Assembly: GCF_001297125.1 (NCBI RefSeq) | Contig: NZ_LHPC01000027.1 | Location: forward strand, 61,066-125,065 | Length of the DNA: 64,000 bases | Direction: 5' to 3' | Origin: Pseudomonas sp. RIT-PI-q | GTDB taxonomy: Bacteria > Pseudomonadota > Gammaproteobacteria > Pseudomonadales > Pseudomonadaceae | Shown: one piece after another, positions 24,888-34,301 of the stretch | Layout of the letters: every line of letters starts with the position of its first letter | Position numbering within the stretch: the first letter of the stretch is position 1 | Translations under genes and position numbers: made by a program | Notes under the pieces: model-generated | Databases searched by the model: none | Told to the model about the DNA's origin: nothing | Seen by the model: the letters and a program-made list of their open reading frames with translations, nothing else

Positions 24888-26411
24888 ATGGCACTGCACC
24901 GCGTCGCCCGTTTTGCCGATGTGCCCGAGAACCGAGGCCTGGAAGTTCAGATCGCGGACACCAAAATCGTCTTGCTGCGGGTTGGCGATCAGTTGCGCGC
25001 CTATCAGGGTGAATGCCCCCACGCCGGGGCACCATTGGCCGAAGGTGCGCTGTGCCACGGACGGCTGATCTGCCCGTGGCACAAGGCTGCGTATCGGATC
25101 GAGGACGGCGGGTTGTGTGAGCCGCCGTCCCTGGACAGCCTCAGGCGCTATCCCCTGGAAGTGCGTGATGACGAGGTCTGGGTCGACGATCAACCACTCT
25201 CGGACCCCCACACTCCGCCAGCCGACGATGAACGAACGTTTGTGATCATCGGCGCTGGCGCCGCAGGCACGGCGGCTGCGGCGGCGTTGCGCGAGAAAGG
25301 CTTCGGTGGCCGCGTGTTGCTGATCGACCGTGAAGCCGACACCGGTTACGACCGCACGGTCTTGAGCAAATTCGGGATTGCCGGGGAGATGCCACCGGAG
25401 GAAATCCCGCCATTGCGGGATGAAAGCTTGTACCGCGAGCAGCGGAGCGAGCGAGTGATTGGTGAAGTGACGAGCCTGGATGCCGCGAACCAGACGTTGC
25501 AGTTGGCCGACGGTCAATCATTGGGCTACGACGCCGCATTGCTCGCCACGGGTGGCATACCAAACCCTTTGACGCTGCCCGGCGCCGACCTGCCGCAGGT
25601 GTTCGTCCTGCGCTCGAAGGATCAGGCGCAGCAGATTCTGAACACGGCAAAACCCGGGCAACGGGCAGTGATCATCGGCGACAGTTTTATTGCCCTGGAG
25701 AGCGCTTCGTCCCTGCGTCAATACGGTCTGGAGGTCACCGTCCTGGCTCGCCACGCGGTGCCTTTCGCCAAGCAGTTCGGCGAAGCCGTCGGCAAGGCCA
25801 TTCGCGCGCTGCACGAGGCCAACGGCGTGGTGTTTCATACGGAGGGCGAAGCCGCGCACATCGAAGGCACAACCCAGGTCGAAGCCGTGCGCCTGGACAA
25901 CGGTCAACGGTTACCGGCGGACCTGGTGTTGGTCGGCATTGGCGTCAGCCCGGCCACCGGCGCGTTTACCGACCTGGCCATGGCAAAGGACCAGTCGCTT
26001 GAGGTCGACGGCGGGATGCGCGTGACCGATGGCCTCTGGGCCGCCGGCGATATCGCGACCTTCCCGCTTAACGGCCAGCCGCAACGCATCGAGCATTGGC
26101 GCCTGGCTCAGCAACAGGCGCGGATCGCGGCGGCGAACATGCTCGGCGGCGACGAGCATTACCTCGACGTGCCGTATTTCTGGACCTGGCACTTCGGCAA
26201 AAACTGCGACTGCCGCGGCCACGCCGAGGCCTGGGATGAGGTCGAGTTCAAGGGCGATCCTGAGCATCCACCCTTCATCGGCCTGTTTGGCAGGAACGGT
26301 GTGGTGGTGGCGGCGGTGGCCTGCGACGAAGAACGGGCGATGGCGATGCTCGCGGAACGGATGAAACAGCCGCTGTCGGTGGACGAGGCCTGGCGCCTGG
26401 TTCGGGAGTGA
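24888..26411 (+). CDS. Rieske-domain FAD-dependent NAD(P)H oxidoreductase (AIFM3-like)
   Basis: 507 residues. An N-terminal Rieske [2Fe-2S] domain (1-105) has ligands CPH and CPWH in GECPHAGAPL and GRLICPWHKAAY. It is fused to a pyridine-nucleotide-disulfide-type reductase: FAD motif FVIIGAGAAGTAAAAAL, NAD motif AVIIGDSFIALESASSLRQY, and FAD-closing LWAAGDIATFPL. A C-terminal reductase-like domain completes it. This is the layout of AIFM3-type proteins and of some ferredoxin reductases of oxygenase systems, but no oxygenase is nearby. Cytoplasmic, partner unknown. Divergent from the PEBP gene. Confidence 0.88.
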   Translation: MALHRVARFADVPENRGLEVQIADTKIVLLRVGDQLRAYQGECPHAGAPLAEGALCHGRLICPWHKAAYRIEDGGLCEPPSLDSLRRYPLEVRDDEVWVDDQPLSDPHTPPADDERTFVIIGAGAAGTAAAAALREKGFGGRVLLIDREADTGYDRTVLSKFGIAGEMPPEEIPPLRDESLYREQRSERVIGEVTSLDAANQTLQLADGQSLGYDAALLATGGIPNPLTLPGADLPQVFVLRSKDQAQQILNTAKPGQRAVIIGDSFIALESASSLRQYGLEVTVLARHAVPFAKQFGEAVGKAIRALHEANGVVFHTEGEAAHIEGTTQVEAVRLDNGQRLPADLVLVGIGVSPATGAFTDLAMAKDQSLEVDGGMRVTDGLWAAGDIATFPLNGQPQRIEHWRLAQQQARIAAANMLGGDEHYLDVPYFWTWHFGKNCDCRGHAEAWDEVEFKGDPEHPPFIGLFGRNGVVVAAVACDEERAMAMLAERMKQPLSVDEAWRLVRE

Positions 26412-26438
26412 AACGCAATCTCCAGCGCTACACATCCT

Positions 26439-26515
26439 CTGTAGGAGCTGCCGAATGCTGCGATCTTTTGATCTTTGAACGTCAAAAGATCGCAGCCTTC
26501 GGCAGCTCCTACAGG
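26439..26515. repeat. REP inverted pair (third family)
   Basis: An inverted pair of GTAGGAGCTGCCGA...GCGATCTTTTGATC sequences after the Rieske reductase gene. The same family recurs at 44869-44950. Confidence 0.88.
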
Positions 26516-26550
26516 GGTCATGTCCAAGTTCAATTGCAAACCCCGGACAG

Positions 26551-26590
26551 CAAAACGCCCGGCGCCTGCATTGCACAGAGGCCGGGCGTT
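26551..26590 (-). terminator. Rho-independent terminator of the ydgA-like gene
   Basis: On the minus strand AACGCCCGGC pairs with GCCGGGCGTTTT, directly after the stop at 26609. GC-rich stem with a short T run. Confidence 0.8.
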
Positions 26591-26608
26591 GCGTTGTAAG
26601 CCTTGGTT

Positions 26609-28114
26609 TTACTGGACCTGTTCAGGGCCGCTGAGTTTACTCATCACGAAGCCGACAAATTGTTCAACGGTCATTTTCTGGCCATTGAATTCCACCTGAT
26701 TGTTGGCGTAATGCAGTTTGGTGACGATGTTGTTGCCGTCCAGTTTTGCGAACTGTGTACCGACCGCCATGCCGCCAAACATATCGGCGGTGGCCGTGGC
26801 TTGTTCGGCGATGAGCTTGGCGTCGGTCTGACCGTCGATTTCACTCTGCACGGTGAACAGGTCGACGAGCATTGGCTTGGACACTTGCACATTGATGTCC
26901 AGCAGCGCGATCAGCTGTTGGGTCAACTGGTCTGGCGGCAGGTCCATGGATTGCGGTTTGGTCAGGTCGAGCACCAGATTGGCGCGGCTTTCACCGTTGG
27001 CGGTGTTGAACGACAGGTTCTCCAGCGCAACCTGCGGGCCGGCGGCCAGCAGTTTCTCCAGACCGGTTTTCACCTGCGCCTCTTCCTCTGGGGTCAAGAC
27101 CAGCTCGGGTGCCGGTTGACCCGCGGCAGCAGCCTCGGCGGCCGCCCGCTCGTAGGGCTGCAGTTTGGTCTGGTAAACCTGCATCAGCGACATGGTCGCC
27201 GGGATATCGAGGTTCTTCAGGCTCATGGCCATCTGCGCAGAACCGACGGTCTTGCCGTTCAAGGACACTTCGCCGATCTTGTAATCGGCGCGCCCCGAAG
27301 CGCTGGTGCCCGACTCTTCGGTCTGGTTCTTCATTTCAAACTTCTTCACGCCCAGTACCGACTGCTTGGCACCGAAGGTGGTCTTGCTGTCGGTCAGCTC
27401 CAGGGTGTTCTCGCCGGTGTAGTAACCGTAGGTGCTTTTGGTGAGGTTGCTGGCCACTGTCAGGCCGGTCAGTTCGATCTTCACTGGCGTCTGATCTTCG
27501 GCGACCGTGCTCAGGGTCAGGCTGTCCATGTAACCGTTGGCCTTGACCTTCTGCGCTTGAGCGTTGGCGGCGACATCAAGGTTCAGCCCGGAAAATTGCA
27601 GGTTCGACTTGGCGTCCAGCGCCAAGTCCAGCGGCAGCAGTTGCAGGGTGCCGTTGGTGGAATTGTCGTAACCGATGTTGACCACGCCGGTGAGCGGCGA
27701 TTTGTCCTTGGCGGCAGCGAACCACTTCTCGGTGATCGGCGTCTTTTCCAGCTCGTAGTGACTGGTGGCCAGGACCGGCAGCAATTTCAACGACGTCAAC
27801 CGCGAGAACGGCAGCGGGCCGTGCTCGATGTGATCGACGAACAGCAATTCGACAGGGGCCTCACCGAACATTTCGCCTTCGCCCTTGAGGCGGTAATGCG
27901 CGGTGCTGCTGAATACATTGCGCTCCAGCGACACCAGTTCCAGCGACGCCGTGCCGTTGGAACCGACCAGCGCGGCTTGCAGCTCTTTATTGGCGTCGGC
28001 GATCGAGGTATTCAGCACACCTTCGAGTTTGGTGCCGGTGTACCAGGCACCGCCGGCGCTGATTGCACCGATGGCAACGACGATTCCAAGAAGCACGCCT
28101 GCTGATTTATTCAT
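26609..28114 (-). CDS. YdgA/DUF945 family envelope protein
   Basis: 501 residues. An uncleaved N-terminal anchor (AGVLLGIVVAIGAISAGGAW, followed by YTGTKLE as in YdgA) is followed by a long periplasmic beta-rich region: FSSTAHYRLKGEGEMF, PLPFSRLTSLKLLPVLATSH and LDLTKPQSMDLPPDQLTQQL. Length matches E. coli YdgA, whose function is not established. The arrangement suggests an AsmA-like periplasmic protein. Monocistronic, with its own terminator. Confidence 0.85.
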   Translation of the reverse strand: MNKSAGVLLGIVVAIGAISAGGAWYTGTKLEGVLNTSIADANKELQAALVGSNGTASLELVSLERNVFSSTAHYRLKGEGEMFGEAPVELLFVDHIEHGPLPFSRLTSLKLLPVLATSHYELEKTPITEKWFAAAKDKSPLTGVVNIGYDNSTNGTLQLLPLDLALDAKSNLQFSGLNLDVAANAQAQKVKANGYMDSLTLSTVAEDQTPVKIELTGLTVASNLTKSTYGYYTGENTLELTDSKTTFGAKQSVLGVKKFEMKNQTEESGTSASGRADYKIGEVSLNGKTVGSAQMAMSLKNLDIPATMSLMQVYQTKLQPYERAAAEAAAAGQPAPELVLTPEEEAQVKTGLEKLLAAGPQVALENLSFNTANGESRANLVLDLTKPQSMDLPPDQLTQQLIALLDINVQVSKPMLVDLFTVQSEIDGQTDAKLIAEQATATADMFGGMAVGTQFAKLDGNNIVTKLHYANNQVEFNGQKMTVEQFVGFVMSKLSGPEQVQ

Positions 28115-28303
28115 GAATGACCCGATCGATGTCCGTTGTTGAAAGTGTGGTCGTCTTCCCTGAACCCTTGACGGGTTGCGGTCGCGACTGCGCTGAAAGT
28201 GCGGTGGAGATTAGCATCAGGCGCACTGGGCGACCCAATGATTAAAGGTTAAAGAGTGTCTATGGACCGCGCAGGGAGGGCGAGAGTTCGGCGGTCATGA
28301 AAT

Positions 28304-28402
28304 CGCCTTCGCGGGCAAGCCTCGCTCCTACAGGATTTGTGTCGTTCACAAATATCGCGCACGACAATAAACCTGTAGGAGCGAGGCTTGCCCGCGAAGG
28401 CG
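28304..28402. repeat. REP/BIME inverted pair
   Basis: An inverted pair of the GGGCAAGCCTCGCTCC family between the ydgA-like gene and the next minus-strand gene. Confidence 0.9.
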
Positions 28403-28422
28403 TCCGTCCAACCAACACAGAA

Positions 28423-29058
28423 TCAGGAATACTGCACTTCAATCTCATCAAGCTGATGATCAAAGCTTTTCAGCCGCGCGGTCCAGGTATACACCAGCAC
28501 TTCGAAATCCCGGTTGATCACCGCCCCGCCCGTTACTTCCGCGCGCGGGTCGCAGAAGTCCAGTTGATAGCGTTCGCGGGCCATGGCCGTGGCGACATCG
28601 GAGAGTTCGCGGGCGTTGTTGAGCCAGTGCCGGCCGTCGTCGGCGATTTGCCTGTCCAACTCCAGGCATTGCTTCTTGAGCGATTCGAGGCTTTTTTCCA
28701 GTGGCGTGCCGGTCAGTTCGCCCATGACTTCCTGGAACGTGCGCCCCGGTTGCCAGTAGCTGCCCCAGAAATACCGGTCGAACACCGTTTCGACGCGGCG
28801 CAAAGCCACTTTGGTGTCCCAGATCAGCACCAGGGTCTTGCCGCGTTCGCACTGTCTTTTTTTGACGCGTTGACCCTGCACCGTCGCCACCGCCACCACG
28901 ACGATCGCCATCACGGCAATCAGGGCTGAAGCGCTGTCGAGAAACACCAGAGCCTTGTCGATCTGGTGGGCCAGCATGATGCCGTAGAAATAGGTGGCCG
29001 ACAGCAGGACCAATGCCGTAATTGCGCACCAGAAGCCGGGAGCATAAGGGTTTTTCAT
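28423..29058 (-). CDS. Hypothetical two-helix membrane protein
   Basis: 211 residues, unrecognised. Two N-terminal membrane helices (about 8-27 and 40-57) are followed by a soluble, largely helical C-terminus (RVETVFDRYFWGSYWQPG, SLESLKKQCLELDRQIADDG). The helix count and the charged coiled tail suggest an inner-membrane protein with a cytoplasmic domain. The start at 29058 is chosen because GGGGA lies eight bases upstream; 29079 is an alternative. It is downstream of the efflux operon on the same strand but about 80 bases away, so membership is uncertain. Confidence 0.7.
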   Translation of the reverse strand: MKNPYAPGFWCAITALVLLSATYFYGIMLAHQIDKALVFLDSASALIAVMAIVVVAVATVQGQRVKKRQCERGKTLVLIWDTKVALRRVETVFDRYFWGSYWQPGRTFQEVMGELTGTPLEKSLESLKKQCLELDRQIADDGRHWLNNARELSDVATAMARERYQLDFCDPRAEVTGGAVINRDFEVLVYTWTARLKSFDHQLDEIEVQYS

Positions 29059-29140
29059 TATTAGAGTCCCCATGACCAACGCGAGCCTTGATTGATGAGT
29101 TCGCCGCGCGATCTCATCAAGTCAAAGCATAGCAACGGCC

Positions 29141-30589
29141 TCAGGGTTTGCCGGAGTTCGTGGCTTGCGTTCGTCCGCTTTCCCAGCCACCGCCCAGTGC
29201 CAGGAACAAATCGATCTGGCTCATGGCAACTTGCGTGTTGGCCGAGGCCAGTTGCGCCGTGACGTCGGTGTAGGTGCGGGTGGCTTGCAGGTCTGCAAGG
29301 AACGACGCGCGGCCAGCCTGGAAGAAGCGGTGGGTCTGGTCTGCCGCCAGTTGCGCCGATTGCTCGGCGTCCGCTAGCGCATCGCGGCGTTGCAGCAACG
29401 CCGAGTATTGGGCCAGGCCGGTCTGGGTTTCGCGGATGGCGTTGAGCACCACGCCGTCGAAATGCGCCAGTGCGCCCTGAGTCGTCGCTTCGGCCTCACG
29501 GATGCGTGCGCGGGAGCCGTTGGACGGCACGGTCCAGGTCAGCAACGGGCCGAAGCCCCAACGGTTGGTCGACGGCTTGCCGAGGTTTTCCAGAATGCCG
29601 ACGGTGCCAACGGTCGCGCCGATGCTGATGTCCGGGTACAACTCGCCGGTGGCGATGCCGATGCCGGCGGTCGCGGCGGCCAGTCGACGCTCGGCCTGAC
29701 GGATGTCGGGGCGACGCTTGAGCAACGTGGCGCCGTCACCCACCGGCAACAATTGGGCAATTTTCGGCAGCTCCGCGCAGTCGCTGGTGCCGGCCGGCAA
29801 TTGGTCGACCGGTTTGGCCAACAGCATCGACAAACGGAACACTCCGGCCTGACGCGCCGCTTCATAACGCGGCAGGTCGGCACGCAAGGATTTGAATTGG
29901 GTCTGCGAGCGGGTGACCTGGGTTTCATCGCCACGCCCGGCGTCGCGCAAACGCTGGATCAGCGTCGTGCTCTGGGCTTGCAAGTCGAGGGAATGCTCGG
30001 CGATTTCCCGTTCTTCGTTGGCCGCGCAGACCTGGGTGTAAGCCCGTACCACGTCCGCCACCAAGGTGATGCGTGCGGTATCCGCCGCCGCTTGCGTTGC
30101 ATCGGCATTGGCCTTGGCCGCCTCGATGCCACGCTGCAACGTGCCGAACAGGTCGAACTGATACGAGGTGGCGATGCCGATGTCGCCAACGTTGGCCACC
30201 GGCACTTTTTCCGGGATCAGAAACGCTTCGCCGGACTCCTGCAAACGCTGCGCGCCGATCTTCACGCCGCCGCTCCAACCGCCCGCTGCTTGAGCTTCGT
30301 CGACTTGGGCACGAGCCCGGGACAGGCTCGCCGCGGCCACGCGCAAATCGGTGTTGGAGGCCATCGCCTGCTGGACCAATTGGTCGAGGCGCGGGTCCTG
30401 GTACAAGCGCCACCAATCACTCGGCACAGGCGCGGAGACGACATTTTTGCCGTTCACCGCCAAGTCGCCCTGCAAGTCTTCGCGGTGCACGGCGGCTTCG
30501 TCCGGCAAATGATAATCCGGCCCGACCACCTGGCAGGCCGACAGCAGCAAGCCTAATCCGGCGACCGCCAAACCCGAGGCCCTGCTCAT
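29141..30589 (-). CDS. NodT-family outer-membrane efflux lipoprotein
   Basis: 482 residues with a lipoprotein signal (LAVAGLGLLLSACQVVGPDY, lipobox LSAC) and the two-repeat outer membrane factor fold: DQLVQQAMASNTDLRVAAAS, SYQFDLFGTLQRGIEA, RRPDIRQAERRLAAATA and LTWTVPSNGSRARIREAE. It forms the trimeric exit duct for the pump encoded upstream. Its start overlaps the stop of the adaptor gene by 4 bases, so it is the last gene of the MarR-FUSC-DUF1656-HlyD-OMF operon. Confidence 0.92.
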   Translation of the reverse strand: MSRASGLAVAGLGLLLSACQVVGPDYHLPDEAAVHREDLQGDLAVNGKNVVSAPVPSDWWRLYQDPRLDQLVQQAMASNTDLRVAAASLSRARAQVDEAQAAGGWSGGVKIGAQRLQESGEAFLIPEKVPVANVGDIGIATSYQFDLFGTLQRGIEAAKANADATQAAADTARITLVADVVRAYTQVCAANEEREIAEHSLDLQAQSTTLIQRLRDAGRGDETQVTRSQTQFKSLRADLPRYEAARQAGVFRLSMLLAKPVDQLPAGTSDCAELPKIAQLLPVGDGATLLKRRPDIRQAERRLAAATAGIGIATGELYPDISIGATVGTVGILENLGKPSTNRWGFGPLLTWTVPSNGSRARIREAEATTQGALAHFDGVVLNAIRETQTGLAQYSALLQRRDALADAEQSAQLAADQTHRFFQAGRASFLADLQATRTYTDVTAQLASANTQVAMSQIDLFLALGGGWESGRTQATNSGKP

Positions 30590-31473
30590 TTCGCCGGCTC
30601 CTGCTGGTGGTCGTCAATAATAGAAACCGTGGCCGTGCGCCCGGCAATCATGCGGAAATCCGCCGGCACGTCGTCGAAGGCGATCCGCACCGGAATCCGC
30701 TGGGCCAGTCGCACCCAACTGAACGCCGGGTTGACGTTGGGCAGCAGGTTGCTACCGCTGCTGCGGTCGCGGTCTTCGATGCCGGCGACGATGCTTTCCA
30801 CGTGGCCGCGCAGTCGCGCACGGTCGCCGATCACCCGAATGTCGACGCTCTGGCCGATGTGAATACCGTCCAGTTTGGTTTCTTCGAAATAGCCGTCGAT
30901 GTGGAACGAATTGCTGTCCACCACCGACAACACCGGCCGCCCGGCCGAGACGAATTCCTGGTTGCGCGGCGCACGGTCGTTGACGTAGCCGTCCACCGGG
31001 CTGCGGATGGTCGAGCGGTCGAGGTTGAGCTGAGCGCTGTCCACTGCCACCTGGGCCTCCATCAGCGCCACCTCGGCGCGGGCAACCCGCGACTGGCTTT
31101 CTTCCAGTTGCTCGCCGGGCACCAGATTGCCCAGGCCACGGTTACGCTTGGCTTCGCGCTGCGCCTGAGCCAGGGTTTCCTGCCGGTCGGCGACGGCCGC
31201 TTTCGCTTGGCGCAGGGCCAGTTTGAAACGGTCCTGGTCGATGCTGAACAGCACCTGCCCGCGCTTGACCAACTGGTTATCGCGCACCTCCACGTGCTGG
31301 ATCAGCCCGGACACGTCCGGGGCGATCTGCACGATGTCGGCACGGATGTGCCCGTCACGCGTCCAGGGCGCGAACATGTAATACATCACCATGCGCCAGA
31401 CCACGACAACGGCGAAGGTCACGATCAGCAGGGTCAGGACCACGCGGCCGATGGTCAAAAAAGGTTTTTTCAT
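30586..31473 (-). CDS. HlyD-family periplasmic adaptor (AaeA-like)
   Basis: 295 residues: one N-terminal anchor helix (GRVVLTLLIVTFAVVVVWRM), a biotinyl-lipoyl-like half motif (DVSGLIQHVEVRDNQLVKRG), a helical hairpin, and the second half (DRSTIRSPVDGYVNDRAPRN) with DGYFEETKLDGIHIGQSVDI. It bridges the FUSC pump and the outer-membrane duct, as AaeA does in aromatic acid efflux. Overlaps the genes on both sides by 4 bases. Confidence 0.92.
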   Translation of the reverse strand: MKKPFLTIGRVVLTLLIVTFAVVVVWRMVMYYMFAPWTRDGHIRADIVQIAPDVSGLIQHVEVRDNQLVKRGQVLFSIDQDRFKLALRQAKAAVADRQETLAQAQREAKRNRGLGNLVPGEQLEESQSRVARAEVALMEAQVAVDSAQLNLDRSTIRSPVDGYVNDRAPRNQEFVSAGRPVLSVVDSNSFHIDGYFEETKLDGIHIGQSVDIRVIGDRARLRGHVESIVAGIEDRDRSSGSNLLPNVNPAFSWVRLAQRIPVRIAFDDVPADFRMIAGRTATVSIIDDHQQEPAK

Positions 31474-31679
31474 GTCATCAGGTATCGACTGAGTGAGTCC
31501 ACGGCGCCAAGGAGCAAGGCGTAGAGAGCCACGTTGAACAATGCCCGGTGCCAGACCAGACGGTAAAAGTGCAGGCGCGTGAGCAACCCGTGCACCAGCA
31601 GGTAAAACACATACGTGATGCCCATCAGCACCAGCAGCGTGGGCAGGAACACCCCGCTGATATCCAGATCACCGATCAT
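31470..31679 (-). CDS. DUF1656 small membrane protein (AaeX-like)
   Basis: 69 residues with two membrane helices (LPTLLVLMGITYVFYLLV and the C-terminal LFNVALYALLLGAVDSL). DUF1656 proteins typically sit between the pump and adaptor genes of FUSC operons, as AaeX does in E. coli. The function is unknown; a pump accessory role is likely. ATGA overlaps on both sides. Confidence 0.9.
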   Translation of the reverse strand: MIGDLDISGVFLPTLLVLMGITYVFYLLVHGLLTRLHFYRLVWHRALFNVALYALLLGAVDSLSRYLMT

Positions 31680-33748
31680 AAAGGCGCTCCATCGATGCCA
31701 TGGGGCAGCGGTTCTTCGAGGTCACCCGTGCCGACAAATTCCACCCCCGGCAACAGCGACAGACGCAGGCCACTCAAGGCGTGCAACAAATGCAGGCGCG
31801 CACCGTCATCGCACTCGCGGTTCAGCGCGCGACGCGCTCGGTCCATGGTCATCAGCAACGCGCTCGGTGCCGGCAGACGCTCGCCAGCCTTGAGGCAGGC
31901 TTTGAAATAGTCGCCGACTTCGGCCACCACTTGATGCAACAAGGCTTGCGGAACGCCAAACACACGCGGCGTATAAGCGAGCAAATCCAGCAGGTTCAGC
32001 GCCGTGCGGACTTCGCGCAGCGCAATGCCGGTGTCCTGGCCGGTGATGGCCAAACGCGGCAAGTGCTGCATCAGGCGATCGAGCATCTGCACGCCCAGGT
32101 GCCGGTGTTCGGACAGCGTGGCCGGTTCGGTGAGGCTGACAATGTCGCGCCAGCTAAACCGGGTCAGGCGCTTGGCCGCCAGTTCCGCACCGAACGGCCG
32201 GGCGATCAGGGTCCAGACAAACGCGAACAGCAATCCGACGGGACCGGCCAGGTTGGAGTTCACGAAACTGAGGAAATCCGCGTCGTAGGCGCCCTGAATG
32301 CTGATGAAGGACGAGGTGTTGACCAGGGTCAGCAGCATGCCAAGGTAAAACTGCGGCTTTACCGTCAGGGTGCCGACGCAGATGAACGGCACCGCGAACG
32401 CCAGCACCAGCATAGGGAAATCATGCAGGTTGGGCAGGATCAGAAACAGATAAAGACTGGCGAACAACACCGACATCGCCGTCCAGAAAAAGAACCGGTA
32501 AATCTGCGGCGCCGGGTCGTCCATCGAGGCGAAAAAACTGCACGCCACCGCCGCCAAAATCACTGCGGCGCCACCGTCGGTCCAGCCGAGCAAAATCCAC
32601 AGCACCGAGGCGACGATGATTGCAGTGACCGTGGACGCGGCGGAATAAAGCATCAGCCCATGATCGAGAAACGGCGATAGCCGACCGAGGCGCCAGTGCC
32701 GATACACCGCACGCCAACTGTCCTGGCTTTCGCACTGGATAGCGTATTGCAGGCTGCGGCAGTCTTGCCACACATCGATCCACTCGCCGAGGCGATACAG
32801 CGCGTTGGAGAACAGCAGCTGCTTGCGATCGTCCAGCGCCTCGGCACTCGGTTGCAGGGCTTCGAGCTGATTTTTCAGCGCCTGCCAGCGTTCGATGTCG
32901 GCGTCGTTGTGTTGGAGCCATTCGCAGGTTGCGGTCAGCAGCGGCGCGAACCTGGCCACCAGCTCCGGCGTGCGCCGCTCAAGGGCGTAGAGCGCATCGT
33001 CGAGGGCGTCGATCACCGGCAACAGGTGAATCATTCGCCCGCGCAATTCCTTGGTGTTGCGCACGGTTTGTGGCCGTGCGCCCTCGTGAGGCAACTGGCC
33101 GATCATCAATTCCAGGGTGTTGAACGTGGCGACCATCGACGAACGCAGCGCACTGACTTCGTCCGGCTGCACGTTGCGACTGAGAAACCGCAGGCTGTAG
33201 GTCGAAGCATCGGCAAACCATTTGCTTACCGAATCATTGAACACTGGCGCCAGCCGTCGCGGCCAGAACATCGCGCCGACCACCGCCGCCACGGCGATGC
33301 CGAGGAAGATTTCTTCAGTCCGCGCTTCGGCGATGTCCCACACCGCCAACGGGTTATCCACGACTGGCAAGGCAATCAGCGGCAAGGTGTAGCCGGCGAG
33401 CATCAGCGCGTAATTGTTGGCGGTGCGCAGGTGCATTGAAAGGAACAGCAACGTCCCGGTCCACAGCGCAATCACCACCACCAGCACATAAGGACTCTGG
33501 ACAAACATCGGCACGAAAAAAACCGCTGCCGCCGCACCGAGCAAGGTGCCGACAGCGCGGTACAACGCCTTGGAACTGGTCGGGCCGACAAACGGGCTGG
33601 AAACGATGTAGACCGTGGCCATCGCCCAATAGGGCCGGGGCATTTGCATGAGCATGGCGATGTACAGCGCGATCATCGATGCCGCGAACGTGCGTACACC
33701 GTAGAACCAGTCCCGCGCCGGGGGCATGCCGGTAAAAAATCCGTTCAA
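31676..33748 (-). CDS. FUSC-family inner-membrane efflux pump (AaeB-like)
   Basis: 690 residues with two sets of membrane helices (about 20-160 and 355-510) separated by a soluble helical region: the duplicated FUSC architecture. Motifs: RPYWAMATVYIVSSPFVGPT near the N-terminus and WTDGGAAVILAAVACSFFAS at the second repeat. AaeB relatives export hydroxylated aromatic acids; the substrate here is not known. It overlaps marR and DUF1656 by 4 bases, indicating tightly coupled expression. Confidence 0.92.
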   Translation of the reverse strand: MNGFFTGMPPARDWFYGVRTFAASMIALYIAMLMQMPRPYWAMATVYIVSSPFVGPTSSKALYRAVGTLLGAAAAVFFVPMFVQSPYVLVVVIALWTGTLLFLSMHLRTANNYALMLAGYTLPLIALPVVDNPLAVWDIAEARTEEIFLGIAVAAVVGAMFWPRRLAPVFNDSVSKWFADASTYSLRFLSRNVQPDEVSALRSSMVATFNTLELMIGQLPHEGARPQTVRNTKELRGRMIHLLPVIDALDDALYALERRTPELVARFAPLLTATCEWLQHNDADIERWQALKNQLEALQPSAEALDDRKQLLFSNALYRLGEWIDVWQDCRSLQYAIQCESQDSWRAVYRHWRLGRLSPFLDHGLMLYSAASTVTAIIVASVLWILLGWTDGGAAVILAAVACSFFASMDDPAPQIYRFFFWTAMSVLFASLYLFLILPNLHDFPMLVLAFAVPFICVGTLTVKPQFYLGMLLTLVNTSSFISIQGAYDADFLSFVNSNLAGPVGLLFAFVWTLIARPFGAELAAKRLTRFSWRDIVSLTEPATLSEHRHLGVQMLDRLMQHLPRLAITGQDTGIALREVRTALNLLDLLAYTPRVFGVPQALLHQVVAEVGDYFKACLKAGERLPAPSALLMTMDRARRALNRECDDGARLHLLHALSGLRLSLLPGVEFVGTGDLEEPLPHGIDGAPL

Positions 33749-34215
33749 GGGTTGGCCACCGGCAGATGATTGGCCGCCTCAAAGGCTCTCAGTACCCGCA
33801 GCGCCGCTTCCAGATCACCCTGATCGATGCCTTCAAGCACCTCATGACGCAAGCGCACCAGCTCGACCTCAACGGCCTGCACCAGTTCACGACCGGTCTC
33901 GGTCAGGCTCAGGCATTTGGCGCGTCGGTCATGGGCGTCTTCGGTGCGACGCACGTAGCCGGCATGACACAGCTGATCCAGCAGACGCACCAGCGACGGA
34001 CTCTCCATCCCCGCCGCCTGCGCCACCGTCACCTGCCGCACACCCTCGCCCAAGCGCCCGATCATCAACAACGGAACGGCACAGGCTTCGGAAATTCCAT
34101 AGTTGACCAGCGTGGTCTGGCAGATCTTCCGCCAATGCCTGGCGGCCACCACCATGGAGCTGCTGATGTTCATCTGGAGAGCGTCGAGGTTCTTCGGCAC
34201 GGGGGGAATGCACAC
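33745..34215 (-). CDS. MarR-family transcriptional regulator
   Basis: 156 residues with a winged helix (VTVAQAAGMESPSLVRLLDQ, GYVRRTEDAHDRRAKCLSLT with the DxR wing) and dimerising terminal helices. It most likely represses its own operon (FUSC efflux) until a phenolic-type ligand binds. GTG at 34215 gives this length; the ATG at 34173 (MNISSSMVVAARHW) is a plausible alternative. A palindrome just upstream would be its operator. Confidence 0.9.
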   Translation of the reverse strand: MCIPPVPKNLDALQMNISSSMVVAARHWRKICQTTLVNYGISEACAVPLLMIGRLGEGVRQVTVAQAAGMESPSLVRLLDQLCHAGYVRRTEDAHDRRAKCLSLTETGRELVQAVEVELVRLRHEVLEGIDQGDLEAALRVLRAFEAANHLPVANP

Positions 34216-34218
34216 ACT

Positions 34219-34234
34219 GTTAGTTTGCTAACTA
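34219..34234. promoter_or_regulatory. Candidate MarR operator
   Basis: TAGTT-TGCT-AACTA (34221-34234) is a perfect 5-bp inverted repeat, and GTTAG...CTAAC nests within the same sequence. It lies 5 bases upstream of the GTG start of marR, where binding would block transcription. Size and symmetry fit MarR-type operators. Confidence 0.6.
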
Positions 34235-34301
34235 TCAATATGACATTTGGGGGGAAAGTTGGTCAAGTTTTGAAACAATTCAAATGTGGTGGTGCGCGTT
34301 T

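Noticed and set aside
26603..28105. 500-residue plus-strand frame opposite the ydgA-like gene
   Set aside because: Antisense shadow; the minus strand has the family N-terminal anchor, a good start and a terminator.
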